Shown: positions 1-5,084 of the stretch, one piece after another
Layout: the number at the start of each line of letters is the position of its first letter
Numbering within the stretch: position 1 is the stretch's first letter
Source of the DNA: Bacteroidales bacterium UBA2764
GTDB lineage: Bacteria > Bacteroidota > Bacteroidia > Bacteroidales > Paludibacteraceae
Assembly: GCA_002352705.1 (NCBI GenBank)
Contig: DEIW01000013.1
Span: 1 to 6,850, forward strand
DNA: 6,850 nt
Reading direction: 5' to 3'
Made by a program: the position numbers and the translations under genes
Notes under the pieces: generated by a model
Seen by the model: only the letters and a program-made list of their open reading frames with translations
The model's database searches: none
What the model was told of the DNA's origin: nothing

Positions 1-137
1 TAGGTTAGCTCCGTCTGTGTGCGCTGGACTAATTGAGGTTGAAAGTCCGGATACTCATCACAATACCATGTGTTCTGTGCAAACATACCGGAAGTTCCCA
101 ATAGTAAGCCAAAAACTAGTAAAAAATCTTTTTTCAT
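1..137 (-). CDS. Exported protein, N-terminal fragment (cut by window edge)
   Basis: A minus-strand frame opens at the ATG on 135-137 and runs off the left edge after 45 codons. It begins MKKDFLLVFGLLLGTSGMFA, a clear signal peptide (Lys-Lys, a hydrophobic stretch, then F-A before Q), so cleavage is likely after residue 20. The mature part starts QNTWYCDEYPDF. Only 25 mature residues are visible and I do not recognise the family. The start lies 2 nt beyond the TAA of the 621-aa gene, so the two are almost certainly co-transcribed and translationally coupled. With the two upstream genes this makes three exported products in a row. The frame and signal peptide are seen directly; cell-surface or periplasmic localisation is inferred. 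Confidence 0.8.
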   Translation of the reverse strand, partial: MKKDFLLVFGLLLGTSGMFAQNTWYCDEYPDFQPQLVQRTQTELT

Positions 138-139
138 TG

Positions 140-2005
140 TTAATTTCGTCTTTTAAAGAATATTTTGCTGTAGGTAGTACCATTGATAGAAACAGAGAAT
201 AAATAAACGCCGAAAGATAAAGAAGATATATCAATTACCTCCCCAGGCGAGGCTTGAAGATGTATAGTTCTAGAGCCCGTGTGATTCGTAATAGTAGATG
301 CTCCTATTTGAACATTAGGTAAATAGGTTGCATTATCGGAGTTTAAATAATATCTCAATGTACTTCCCTCCACAGAAACCATTAAATTTATTTCCGGTTG
401 TATAGATGACCCAATTGTAAAAGAACAGGTGTCACTATTGCCCATTGCATTAGTACCATATATTGCTACATCATAATATTGAGTTGCAGGAATACTTAAT
501 ATAGTATCTATTACATCTGCAGAAATAGTAAACGTATGAACATCTGCATTGGTTAATCCTGTGTAGGCTACTGTATATGTATTGCTACCATTAGCAAATG
601 CATGTATAGATAGATTCAAATCAGGGGAATTAAAAGACTCCGTTTTTTGTACAATTGGTTTATTGGGACGATATGGAATTTGCACATCAAACGTCTTCTC
701 CCGCGTCATTAGTACTCCATTGTCATATTTATATGCAGTTGCTTTAACTTGTCCAATAATATGTTTTGTGTGTACGTCACGGTTCCATTGTATATTTGCA
801 GGAATGCTAGAATATCTTATAGCAGGGATAACATCGTAACCTGTTCCAATTTGGTATGAACTATCATTACTATATAATACACAATGTACATTTTGTAGTG
901 AAACATCAGGTTTATCAATGTTTATCACATAAATCGTATTGGGTTGAAGCGTAGTAGACGAACATGAAATTTTTCCTTGTATTACATCATCAAAAACACC
1001 AGGTTGTCCTACCGTTACTGTGCGCATCCACCCTAATCTCTTTAGCATTAATAGAGTGTATGGTGTCAAAGTACGTATTGCCACACCGCGTTGTATATCT
1101 GCAGTTAATACATCCTCTCCTCCGTACCCCAATCCTTCTCTATATTGATATGGATCAATGCTATTTAATGTCAAACTGTGAATCTGTTCTCCAGGAAAAT
1201 ACTGCCATTCATTATATAGCTGAACAAGAATAGTATCATCGAAATAACTATTTCCTATAGCGTAGATATTTTTGCCCGCTAGAAATGTATATATACTATT
1301 TTGCCCATCCAAAACACTGACAAGAGGAATGGAGTCTTCATTATATATTTGAGTATCAAAAGCACTCACATAAGTTTTTGTTCCATCATTTATCCCTACT
1401 TCTAATGTACTTGCATTAAATGTACTTTGTATACCACATCCCATGGCCAACGCCCTCAGTATAATTGTAGTTGCATCGAATTTGCCTTCCGGAACGGCAC
1501 CATTTCCACAATAATAATAGTCAGGCGTATCCCTAAACTTGATTCGCATTCCAAGTCCATAATTTTGCCCTCTGCTTTGATTTGATAAAGCCATTGGAAT
1601 CAAGACTGGGTATCGGAAATTAGCAAAATGACTTATTCCATGATAGCGAGTATTATCCTCAATAGTATCAGAATAAATAATCTCTACTTCGCATACTGCA
1701 TCCGGATCTGCGATGGATGCCACACATACTTCTACTTGAAGATCAACCAAATCAATATTTTTTTCTTGTAAAGCATGGCTAAAAATTTTGTTGGCTTCGT
1801 CAAGTGCATTGGATAATTCTGGTATAGAAGTAGCGTGATTGATAAAGGTAACCATACGAAGGGTTGATGTGGGATTTTCATTGTACTGTGATTCGGAAAG
1901 TACGTTTGAGCTAGGATAAAGATATGATGTGAATGTTGTCTTGAATGCCAATATTGGCATTATAAAAAGACTTGTTAATGTGCAAATAATTATTAATCGT
2001 TTCAT
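140..2005 (-). CDS. Exported metalloprotease-like protein with degenerate zinc site, Fn3-like and T9SS-like C-terminal domains
   Basis: This 621-aa protein has a signal peptide at residues 1-20 (MKRLIIICTL..., cleavage after ILA). Residues about 50-330 follow the layout of the secreted metalloprotease module found with type IX sorting domains in Bacteroidota: an N-terminal strand/helix block, a YPVLIP...ALSNQ segment, a G(K/Q)-(F/Y)-D helix at 175-192, and a late TPYTLLMLKRLGW motif (314-326) that in the family follows the catalytic core. The helix that should carry HExxHxxG reads R184-A-L-A-M188-G-C-G191, so all three diagnostic zinc/catalytic positions (His, Glu, His) are replaced. It is probably a non-catalytic binding protein. 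Residues about 446-531 look like a fibronectin type III domain (RPNKP start, YDVAIYGTNAMG near the end). Residues about 540-621 resemble a T9SS type A sorting domain (ISSLSFGVYLFSVSINGTTYSKIFFKR). The start is 19 nt after the stop of the DUF3244-like gene. Family assignment is by pattern only; a divergent unrelated adhesin is the alternative. Confidence 0.75.
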   Translation of the reverse strand: MKRLIIICTLTSLFIMPILAFKTTFTSYLYPSSNVLSESQYNENPTSTLRMVTFINHATSIPELSNALDEANKIFSHALQEKNIDLVDLQVEVCVASIADPDAVCEVEIIYSDTIEDNTRYHGISHFANFRYPVLIPMALSNQSRGQNYGLGMRIKFRDTPDYYYCGNGAVPEGKFDATTIILRALAMGCGIQSTFNASTLEVGINDGTKTYVSAFDTQIYNEDSIPLVSVLDGQNSIYTFLAGKNIYAIGNSYFDDTILVQLYNEWQYFPGEQIHSLTLNSIDPYQYREGLGYGGEDVLTADIQRGVAIRTLTPYTLLMLKRLGWMRTVTVGQPGVFDDVIQGKISCSSTTLQPNTIYVINIDKPDVSLQNVHCVLYSNDSSYQIGTGYDVIPAIRYSSIPANIQWNRDVHTKHIIGQVKATAYKYDNGVLMTREKTFDVQIPYRPNKPIVQKTESFNSPDLNLSIHAFANGSNTYTVAYTGLTNADVHTFTISADVIDTILSIPATQYYDVAIYGTNAMGNSDTCSFTIGSSIQPEINLMVSVEGSTLRYYLNSDNATYLPNVQIGASTITNHTGSRTIHLQASPGEVIDISSLSFGVYLFSVSINGTTYSKIFFKRRN

Positions 2006-2024
2006 AATCGTGTTATATTTTTAA

Positions 2025-2417
2025 TTATTGAACAATAAATTGACCGACTAAAGCACCGAATGCGGTTTCTATGCGCAATGCGTACGTGCCTGAGTTAGAA
2101 ATTTGCTCCTGAAGAGTGTTCGTAAACTGCTGATTCAAGACGATACCACCGGTAGAAGCATTTGCTACAATCGCCTGTGCAAAAGGAATAGCCTCGTCCT
2201 CTTTGGTGATGGAGAGAGCGTTGCCGTCAATTGTGGCACGGAAACTTGTTGGACGAGTGGGAGTATCCCCCTCTTTGCCGGAATTATCCAAAGGACCATC
2301 TCCCGGAATGGTACCCATCTGAATAACTTCCATCAATTGGATTTCGATTTCTTCAGCGTGTAAGACGAATGGCATAACAAGAAATAATGCCATTGCAAGA
2401 ATGTGAATTTTTCTCAT
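2025..2417 (-). CDS. DUF3244-like small exported protein
   Basis: This 130-aa protein starts at the ATG on 2415-2417. It has a signal peptide (MRKIHILAMALFLVMPFVLHA, cleavage near residue 21 before EEIEIQ). A low-complexity linker rich in G, D, P and T follows (about 34-55). Then comes a compact beta-rich domain (about 56-130): RPTSFRATIDGNALSI near its start, an NSGTYALRI strand, and a final F-GALVGQFIVQ strand. This order (R-S/P start, ATIDGN-L-I, S-G-TY-L-I, G-L-GQF) matches DUF3244, an immunoglobulin-like domain of unknown function common in gut Bacteroidales. It is the first gene of the operon, 71 nt or so downstream of the predicted TSS, and lies 19 nt ahead of the 621-aa gene. DUF3244-like proteins are often found beside secreted peptidases, so a partner or inhibitor role is possible, but nothing in the sequence proves it. 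Confidence 0.8.
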   Translation of the reverse strand: MRKIHILAMALFLVMPFVLHAEEIEIQLMEVIQMGTIPGDGPLDNSGKEGDTPTRPTSFRATIDGNALSITKEDEAIPFAQAIVANASTGGIVLNQQFTNTLQEQISNSGTYALRIETAFGALVGQFIVQ

Positions 2418-2463
2418 AGTGAAACATGTTTTTTAATTATAAAAATCTGGCACTATAAAAAGT

Positions 2464-2487
2464 GTCATCAAACCAGTTTGATTTGAC
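2464..2487 (-). other. Hairpin at the predicted 5' end of the exported-protein operon mRNA
   Basis: Positions 2468-2472 (TCAAA) pair with 2477-2481 (TTTGA) across a CCAG loop. The stem continues as 2464-2467 with 2484-2487 after a 2-nt bulge. The predicted TSS (about 5-8 nt past the TTTG at 2492) falls on the outer stem, so the mRNA would begin with this hairpin. Such 5' hairpins commonly stabilise transcripts; that role here is inferred. Confidence 0.4.
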
Positions 2488-2491
2488 GGCA

Positions 2492-2523
2492 CAAAGGTAG
2501 TAAATTAAAAATTAATAGACAAA
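2492..2523 (-). promoter_or_regulatory. Bacteroidota-type promoter for the 2417-to-1 operon
   Basis: On the minus strand, TTTG (2523-2520) is followed by 20 nt and then TACCTTTG (2499-2492). This is a full match to the phylum's TTTG-N19-21-TAnnTTTG housekeeping consensus. The predicted start site is near 2484-2487, leaving a 5' UTR of about 70 nt before the ATG at 2417. No other such match is visible ahead of the operon. Confidence 0.85.
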
Positions 2524-2594
2524 TTTTTCAATAGACAATTATAATCGTCTTATCTATTGATATACAGATAGATATGTCTTTTATTGAATAGACA
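2514..2594. repeat. Three AATAGACA motifs, candidate operator cluster
   Basis: AATAGACA occurs at 2514-2521, 2530-2537 and 2587-2594. The first two are 16 bp apart, each followed by an A/T-rich tract, and the first overlaps the -33 box of the operon promoter. The third is the right half of a dyad (TGTCT 2575-2579, N10, AGACA 2590-2594). An 8-bp inverted pair, TCAATAGA (2528-2535) and TCTATTGA (2553-2560), lies between. The arrangement fits binding sites for a regulator, possibly the HTH protein encoded immediately upstream. The repeats are seen; the binding role is inferred. Confidence 0.45.
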
Positions 2595-2611
2595 TTTTTA
2601 TTTTGAGATTT

Positions 2612-4090
2612 CTATTTAAGACATACATTTTCAATAAGATACGTGCGCATTTCCCCCGATGTTGTCCCAAGCTTTTTTGCAACACGTCTTTTCAATGTTC
2701 CGATACTAGTCGGAGACTTATATAGTAACACAGCCATTTGCTCACTACCGCAATTCAATAATGTAAGTATGCAAATGCGAACCTCAGTCTCTTTTAATGA
2801 GCGTTTGTCGCGTAACTTCGTGGCTAACAGATAAAATTGTTTGTCAACGATGTTACACATTTTTTTGTAATTTTTCCATGCTAATATCTTTTTTATATTC
2901 TCATCTGTTTGAAGCATGGTACATCTGCTATTGATCTCATTTTCAATGCGATTGAGATCAGTCGAATATCGTTCTGTTAACTCAAGGTGTTTTTCTTGTA
3001 TCGCTGATGTTGCTTGTTCTAATATGTCAATTTTTTGTGTGAGTAATTCCTGCCTCTTGTGTTTGCGATACATGTAGATGTAAATGCAAACTCCAATTAC
3101 AAATAATGTCAATATAATAGCGTATAGCCATCGCAAATCAGGTTTGCGGGTTAGATCCTGTTCTAATAACTGAACCGCCATCGCCCATTGGTTATGCAAT
3201 GGGATCAAAACATCTGTTTCAATATCAGAACGCTGTGCTGAAAGCGCAATAATTTCTTCATTGTCTAATGTGCTATCATAGTTTAATAAGATGTAGAGCA
3301 TATTATATTTATTTTGTTCCGAAGCATCAGGCAACGTAAGCACTTTTTGGGCATAGTATAAAGCAGAGTCTATTTGTCCTGAATATTCAAATGCGCGAGC
3401 CTGTAGAACATATCCGGTAGGTTGATGATACCCTAAACTATGAAGATGATTTATGGCCCAAAGGACTGAATCATATTTATTGATGTTCAGATACAATTTT
3501 GCTTTCGTTTCCCACGCCTTTGCCACTAAATAATCTTCGATTGGATGTGTCTCAATCTCTTGTAATAATTCTAATGCTTCATCATTTCTGCTTAATTCTG
3601 CCAACTCAAAAGCCATGTTATTTAATCCGTAATAATATAGCAAACTATCGCCATTGAGCAAAAACATATTGGCAGAACGTTCAAACATATCATAGGACAA
3701 AGAATAATCACCCGTTAAATGGGCGATATCTCCCATATTGCTATACACGCGGCCGAGGATGTGGTAGTCGCGGGTGTGGGAACGGGTGGCGTTGATGAAG
3801 ACCTGCATAGCCTCTACGGGATTGTCTTTCGCGCGGAGCAGTTTGCCGTAGTGGTAACAGGAATGAGAGAAAGTACCAAGTGACGAAGTACGAAGTACGA
3901 AGGTATTTAATGTCTCATAGGCTTGCGCGAGGGTGGCGGAGTCGCCGGCATCTATGCCGTACATCTGCCCAGCCTGCCATAGGCTGTCTGCTTGTGCAAC
4001 AACGCCCTTTGCCTCACGGATAGCACGAGGCGAACAGGCTAAGCATAATCCCGCGATGCTGCAAACGAATATGAGGTTCTTTACATTCAC
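2612..4090 (-). CDS. Membrane-anchored TPR transcriptional regulator with LuxR-like HTH
   Basis: I start this gene at GTG 4088-4090, giving about 492 aa. The N-terminus is then (M)NVKNLIFVCSIAGLCLAC, a textbook lipoprotein signal peptide with lipobox LCLAC (Cys 19). Residues about 48-308 are helical TPR-type repeats (for example a MGDIAHLTGDYSLSYDMFERS unit). A single membrane helix follows at about 321-341 (WLYAIILTLFVIGVCIYIYMY), followed by RKHKRQ, so the C-terminus is cytoplasmic by the positive-inside rule. Residues about 343-395 form a charged coiled coil. Residues about 430-488 (SLKETEVRICILTLLNCGSEQMAVLLYKS...LKRRVAKKLG) are a LuxR/FixJ-like helix-turn-helix. Periplasmic TPRs would thus sense a signal and pass it to a membrane-tethered DNA-binding domain. 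The natural target is the operon starting at 2417, about 90 bp beyond its stop. A longer frame from TTG 4126 exists, but that TTG lies in the promoter's -33 box. The N-terminal third is clearly more GC-rich than the rest. Confidence 0.8.
   Translation of the reverse strand: MNVKNLIFVCSIAGLCLACSPRAIREAKGVVAQADSLWQAGQMYGIDAGDSATLAQAYETLNTFVLRTSSLGTFSHSCYHYGKLLRAKDNPVEAMQVFINATRSHTRDYHILGRVYSNMGDIAHLTGDYSLSYDMFERSANMFLLNGDSLLYYYGLNNMAFELAELSRNDEALELLQEIETHPIEDYLVAKAWETKAKLYLNINKYDSVLWAINHLHSLGYHQPTGYVLQARAFEYSGQIDSALYYAQKVLTLPDASEQNKYNMLYILLNYDSTLDNEEIIALSAQRSDIETDVLIPLHNQWAMAVQLLEQDLTRKPDLRWLYAIILTLFVIGVCIYIYMYRKHKRQELLTQKIDILEQATSAIQEKHLELTERYSTDLNRIENEINSRCTMLQTDENIKKILAWKNYKKMCNIVDKQFYLLATKLRDKRSLKETEVRICILTLLNCGSEQMAVLLYKSPTSIGTLKRRVAKKLGTTSGEMRTYLIENVCLK
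3883..3903. repeat. Heptanucleotide tandem repeat inside the regulator gene
   Basis: ACGAAGT (3883-3889), ACGAAGT (3890-3896) and ACGAAGG (3897-3903) stand in tandem, with related CCAAGTG just before. The minus strand encodes roughly FVLRTSS here. Three copies preserve the frame; gain or loss of one 7-bp copy would shift it. Confidence 0.6.
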
Positions 4091-4095
4091 AACTG

Positions 4096-4126
4096 CAAAA
4101 TTACTACTTTTTTTTGATATATGCAA
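4096..4126 (-). promoter_or_regulatory. Promoter of the TPR/HTH regulator; predicted leaderless mRNA
   Basis: On the minus strand, TTG (4126-4124) is followed by 20 nt and TAATTTTG (4103-4096), a good fit to TTG-N20-TAnnTTTG. A start site 5-7 nt further on falls at about 4089-4091, on the GTG (4090-4088) that opens the lipoprotein signal peptide. The transcript may therefore have no 5' UTR. The upstream TTG codon lies in the -33 element and cannot be in an mRNA made from this promoter. Confidence 0.6.
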
Positions 4127-4170
4127 GTGTAGGAGGCTGAATTCCCCATAAAAAGCTACTAAATCCTTGC

Positions 4171-4201
4171 ATTATTCAGAAATTTTCTGCCACAGAATAA
4201 T
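4171..4201. repeat. Interrupted dyad between divergent promoters
   Basis: ATTATTC (4171-4177) and GAATAAT (4195-4201) are a 7-bp inverted pair. Inside it, CAGAAA (4177-4182) and TTTCTG (4184-4189) form a second near-perfect dyad. It sits between the regulator promoter and the plus-strand promoter at 4251, where a shared operator could lie. No T-tract follows on either strand, so it does not look like a terminator. The rest of 4127-4250 is featureless A/T-rich spacer. Confidence 0.35.
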
Positions 4202-4250
4202 ATAATTCATTATACTCATGCTCTTTGTTTTTAAGAATTCTTTACAAAAA

Positions 4251-4282
4251 TTTGCATATATCAAGAATTTTTTGTACCTTTG
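4251..4282 (+). promoter_or_regulatory. Consensus Bacteroidota promoter driving a non-coding region
   Basis: TTTG (4251-4254), exactly 20 nt, then TACCTTTG (4275-4282). This is a perfect consensus match. The -33 region carries TTGCATATATCAA (4252-4264), identical as an inverted copy to the -33 region of the regulator promoter (4114-4126). Transcription would enter 4288 onward, where no normal-sized gene follows for more than 1 kb. Confidence 0.8.
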
Positions 4283-4299
4283 CAGTCAGAAAGGGGACA

Positions 4300-4362
4300 A
4301 TGCCAATCCGACCGTCATGGAGGGTACAAGAGGTGCCATTTCTTCCGCTGTTCTTGCGGTAA
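4300..4362 (+). CDS. Possible 20-codon leader peptide
   Basis: An ATG lies about 12 nt after the predicted TSS of the 4251 promoter, behind a purine-rich AAGGGGACA that could act as a ribosome site. The frame reads MPIRPSWRVQ... and ends in ...FLPLFLR with TAA at 4360-4362. It is rich in Pro, Arg and Leu. A short hairpin, CCGC (4345-4348) with GCGG (4356-4359), spans its last codons. No long downstream frame follows, so a classical attenuation role lacks an obvious target. It may be a leader peptide, a small protein or chance; position relative to the promoter is the main support. Confidence 0.3.
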   Translation: MPIRPSWRVQEVPFLPLFLR

Positions 4363-4378
4363 TGCCTGTTGAATAGTC

Positions 4379-4448
4379 CCCGAATAATTCCCGAATAACA
4401 CCCGAATCACCCGTGAATCACCCGCGAATCACCCGCGAATCACCCGCG
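4379..4448 (+). repeat. 11-bp tandem repeat, CCCGCGAATCA family
   Basis: Successive units start at 4379 (CCCGAATAATT), 4390 (CCCGAATAACA), 4401 (CCCGAATCA, 9 bp), 4410 (CCCGTGAATCA), 4421 and 4432 (both CCCGCGAATCA) and 4443 (CCCGCG, then TTTG). Divergence decreases towards the right. The unit is not a multiple of three, which argues against protein coding. There are no spacers. Confidence 0.85.
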
Positions 4449-4452
4449 TTTG

Positions 4453-4562
4453 GATGCAGAAAAGATGCAGCAAACATGCTGAAAACATGCTGATTGGAAG
4501 CAGAAAGGATGCTGAAGAGATGCCGCATTAATGCAGCATGCATAAAGAAAGCATGTCGCAAT
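4453..4562 (+). repeat. 11-bp periodic degenerate repeat, GATGCAGAAAA family
   Basis: Directly after the CCCG array, ten consecutive 11-nt units keep a strict period with a core (G/C)ATGC(A/T)G: GATGCAGAAAA (4453), GATGCAGCAAA (4464), CATGCTGAAAA (4475), CATGCTGATTG (4486), GAAGCAGAAAG (4497), GATGCTGAAGA (4508), GATGCCGCATT (4519), AATGCAGCATG (4530), CATAAAGAAAG (4541) and CATGTCGCAAT (4552). The motif differs from the previous array but the period is the same. Function unknown. Confidence 0.75.
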
Positions 4563-4616
4563 AGTACCGGTGCATTCCGTTTAACATAAACCTATAAAAC
4601 CCCTCTGTCGTTTGTA

Positions 4617-4640
4617 AGCCCTATGGGCTCTTGTGTCTTT
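4617..4640 (+). terminator. Weak terminator-like hairpin
   Basis: AGCCC (4617-4621) and GGGCT (4625-4629) pair around a TAT loop, followed by a T-rich but interrupted tract (CTTGTGTCTTT). It could end the transcript begun at the 4251 promoter. The stem is only 5 bp and the U-tract is broken, so support is modest. The following 4563-4760 stretch otherwise holds only two more small hairpins (4654-4677 and 4698-4710) and no credible gene. Confidence 0.35.
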
Positions 4641-4653
4641 GCTTGCTTAATCA

Positions 4654-4677
4654 TCGTTGTGAACGAGTTCCCACGAC
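4654..4677. other. Stem-loop in non-coding region
   Basis: CGTTGTG (4654-4660) can pair with CACGACG (4671-4677), counting one G-U pair. A smaller inner GAAC/GTTC pair gives an extended hairpin. A separate 5-bp hairpin, ACTCC-TTC-GGAGT, follows at 4698-4710. Neither has a T-tract. They may be parts of a structured RNA or relics of a mobile or repetitive element. Confidence 0.35.
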
Positions 4678-4764
4678 GCTCAATCAATCAAATCCACACT
4701 CCTTCGGAGTACAAACGCCCGAGGCAATAAACATAAAAAACTATGCAGCGCGTAGCTTTAGTTC

Positions 4765-4921
4765 GTCCAAAATTGCCAAAAATTAAAGAAAAATTATATT
4801 GTTCACAGATTACACAGATTAAACAAATTAATTTTTGGAACATTGTTGATAATTTTTGACTAAAAGAAACAGAGTTAATTGGTCCAAAATTACCCCAAAT
4901 TAAAGAAAAATTATATTGTTC
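4765..4921. repeat. Pair of 40-bp A/T-rich direct repeats
   Basis: 4765-4804 and 4882-4921 are direct copies that differ at only 3 of 40 positions. Both begin GTCCAAAATT and end AAAATTATATTGTTC. Between them lie a 9-bp tandem pair CACAGATTA (4804-4812, 4813-4821) and an 11-bp inverted match to the first copy (CCAAAAATTAA 4776-4786; TTAATTTTTGG 4828-4838). An open minus-strand frame across this region is a by-product of the repeats, not a gene. The element looks like a dispersed extragenic repeat, which I cannot confirm from one window. The stretch 4922-4987 holds nothing recognisable. Confidence 0.75.
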
Positions 4922-4987
4922 CCGTAATGTATTATTTATCAATATGATATAGATATAGTCAACCAAGTTAACGCACCACCAGTAAAA

Positions 4988-5018
4988 TCGAAAAGATGTC
5001 GAAAAGATGTCGAAAGGG
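4988..5018 (+). repeat. Short 11-bp tandem repeat, TCGAAAAGATG
   Basis: TCGAAAAGATG stands at 4988-4998 and 4999-5009, with a partial third copy TCGAAAGGG at 5010-5018. The unit length equals that of the arrays at 4379-4562, though the motif differs. It lies about 30 bp upstream of the -33 box of the next promoter. Confidence 0.8.
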
Positions 5019-5048
5019 AGCGGATTAGTCCGAAAAAAAACACAAATA

Positions 5049-5080
5049 TTTGCATATTTGCAAAAAAAGCAGTACCTTTG
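5049..5080 (+). promoter_or_regulatory. Consensus promoter for the BspA-like gene leader
   Basis: TTTG (5049-5052), exactly 20 nt, then TACCTTTG (5073-5080). The -33 region reads TTTGCATATTTGC, related to the 4251 promoter. An 8-bp inverted repeat, ACCTTTGC (5074-5081) and GCAAAGGT (5086-5093), is centred on the -7/start-site region. Transcription would begin near 5085-5088, about 330 nt before the BspA-like start codon. Confidence 0.8.
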
Positions 5081-5084
5081 CAGG

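Noticed and set aside
582..1233. Plus-strand open frames inside the 621-aa gene
   Set aside because: They lie opposite a well-supported long minus-strand gene with signal peptide and recognisable domains, and show no promoter or protein features of their own.
2575..2604. Plus-strand terminator (ATGTCT...AGACAT followed by T-rich sequence)
   Set aside because: No plus-strand gene ends here, and on the minus strand no T-tract follows the stem. The AGACA arm is better explained as one of the AATAGACA motifs.
4091..4126. TTG at 4126 as start of the TPR/HTH regulator (504 aa)
   Set aside because: The TTG is the -33 element of the gene's own promoter, and the extra 12 residues push the signal peptide away from the N-terminus. 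GTG at 4090 gives a normal lipoprotein leader.
4379..4562. CRISPR array
   Set aside because: Units are 11 bp, contiguous and degenerate, with no spacers and no cas genes nearby.
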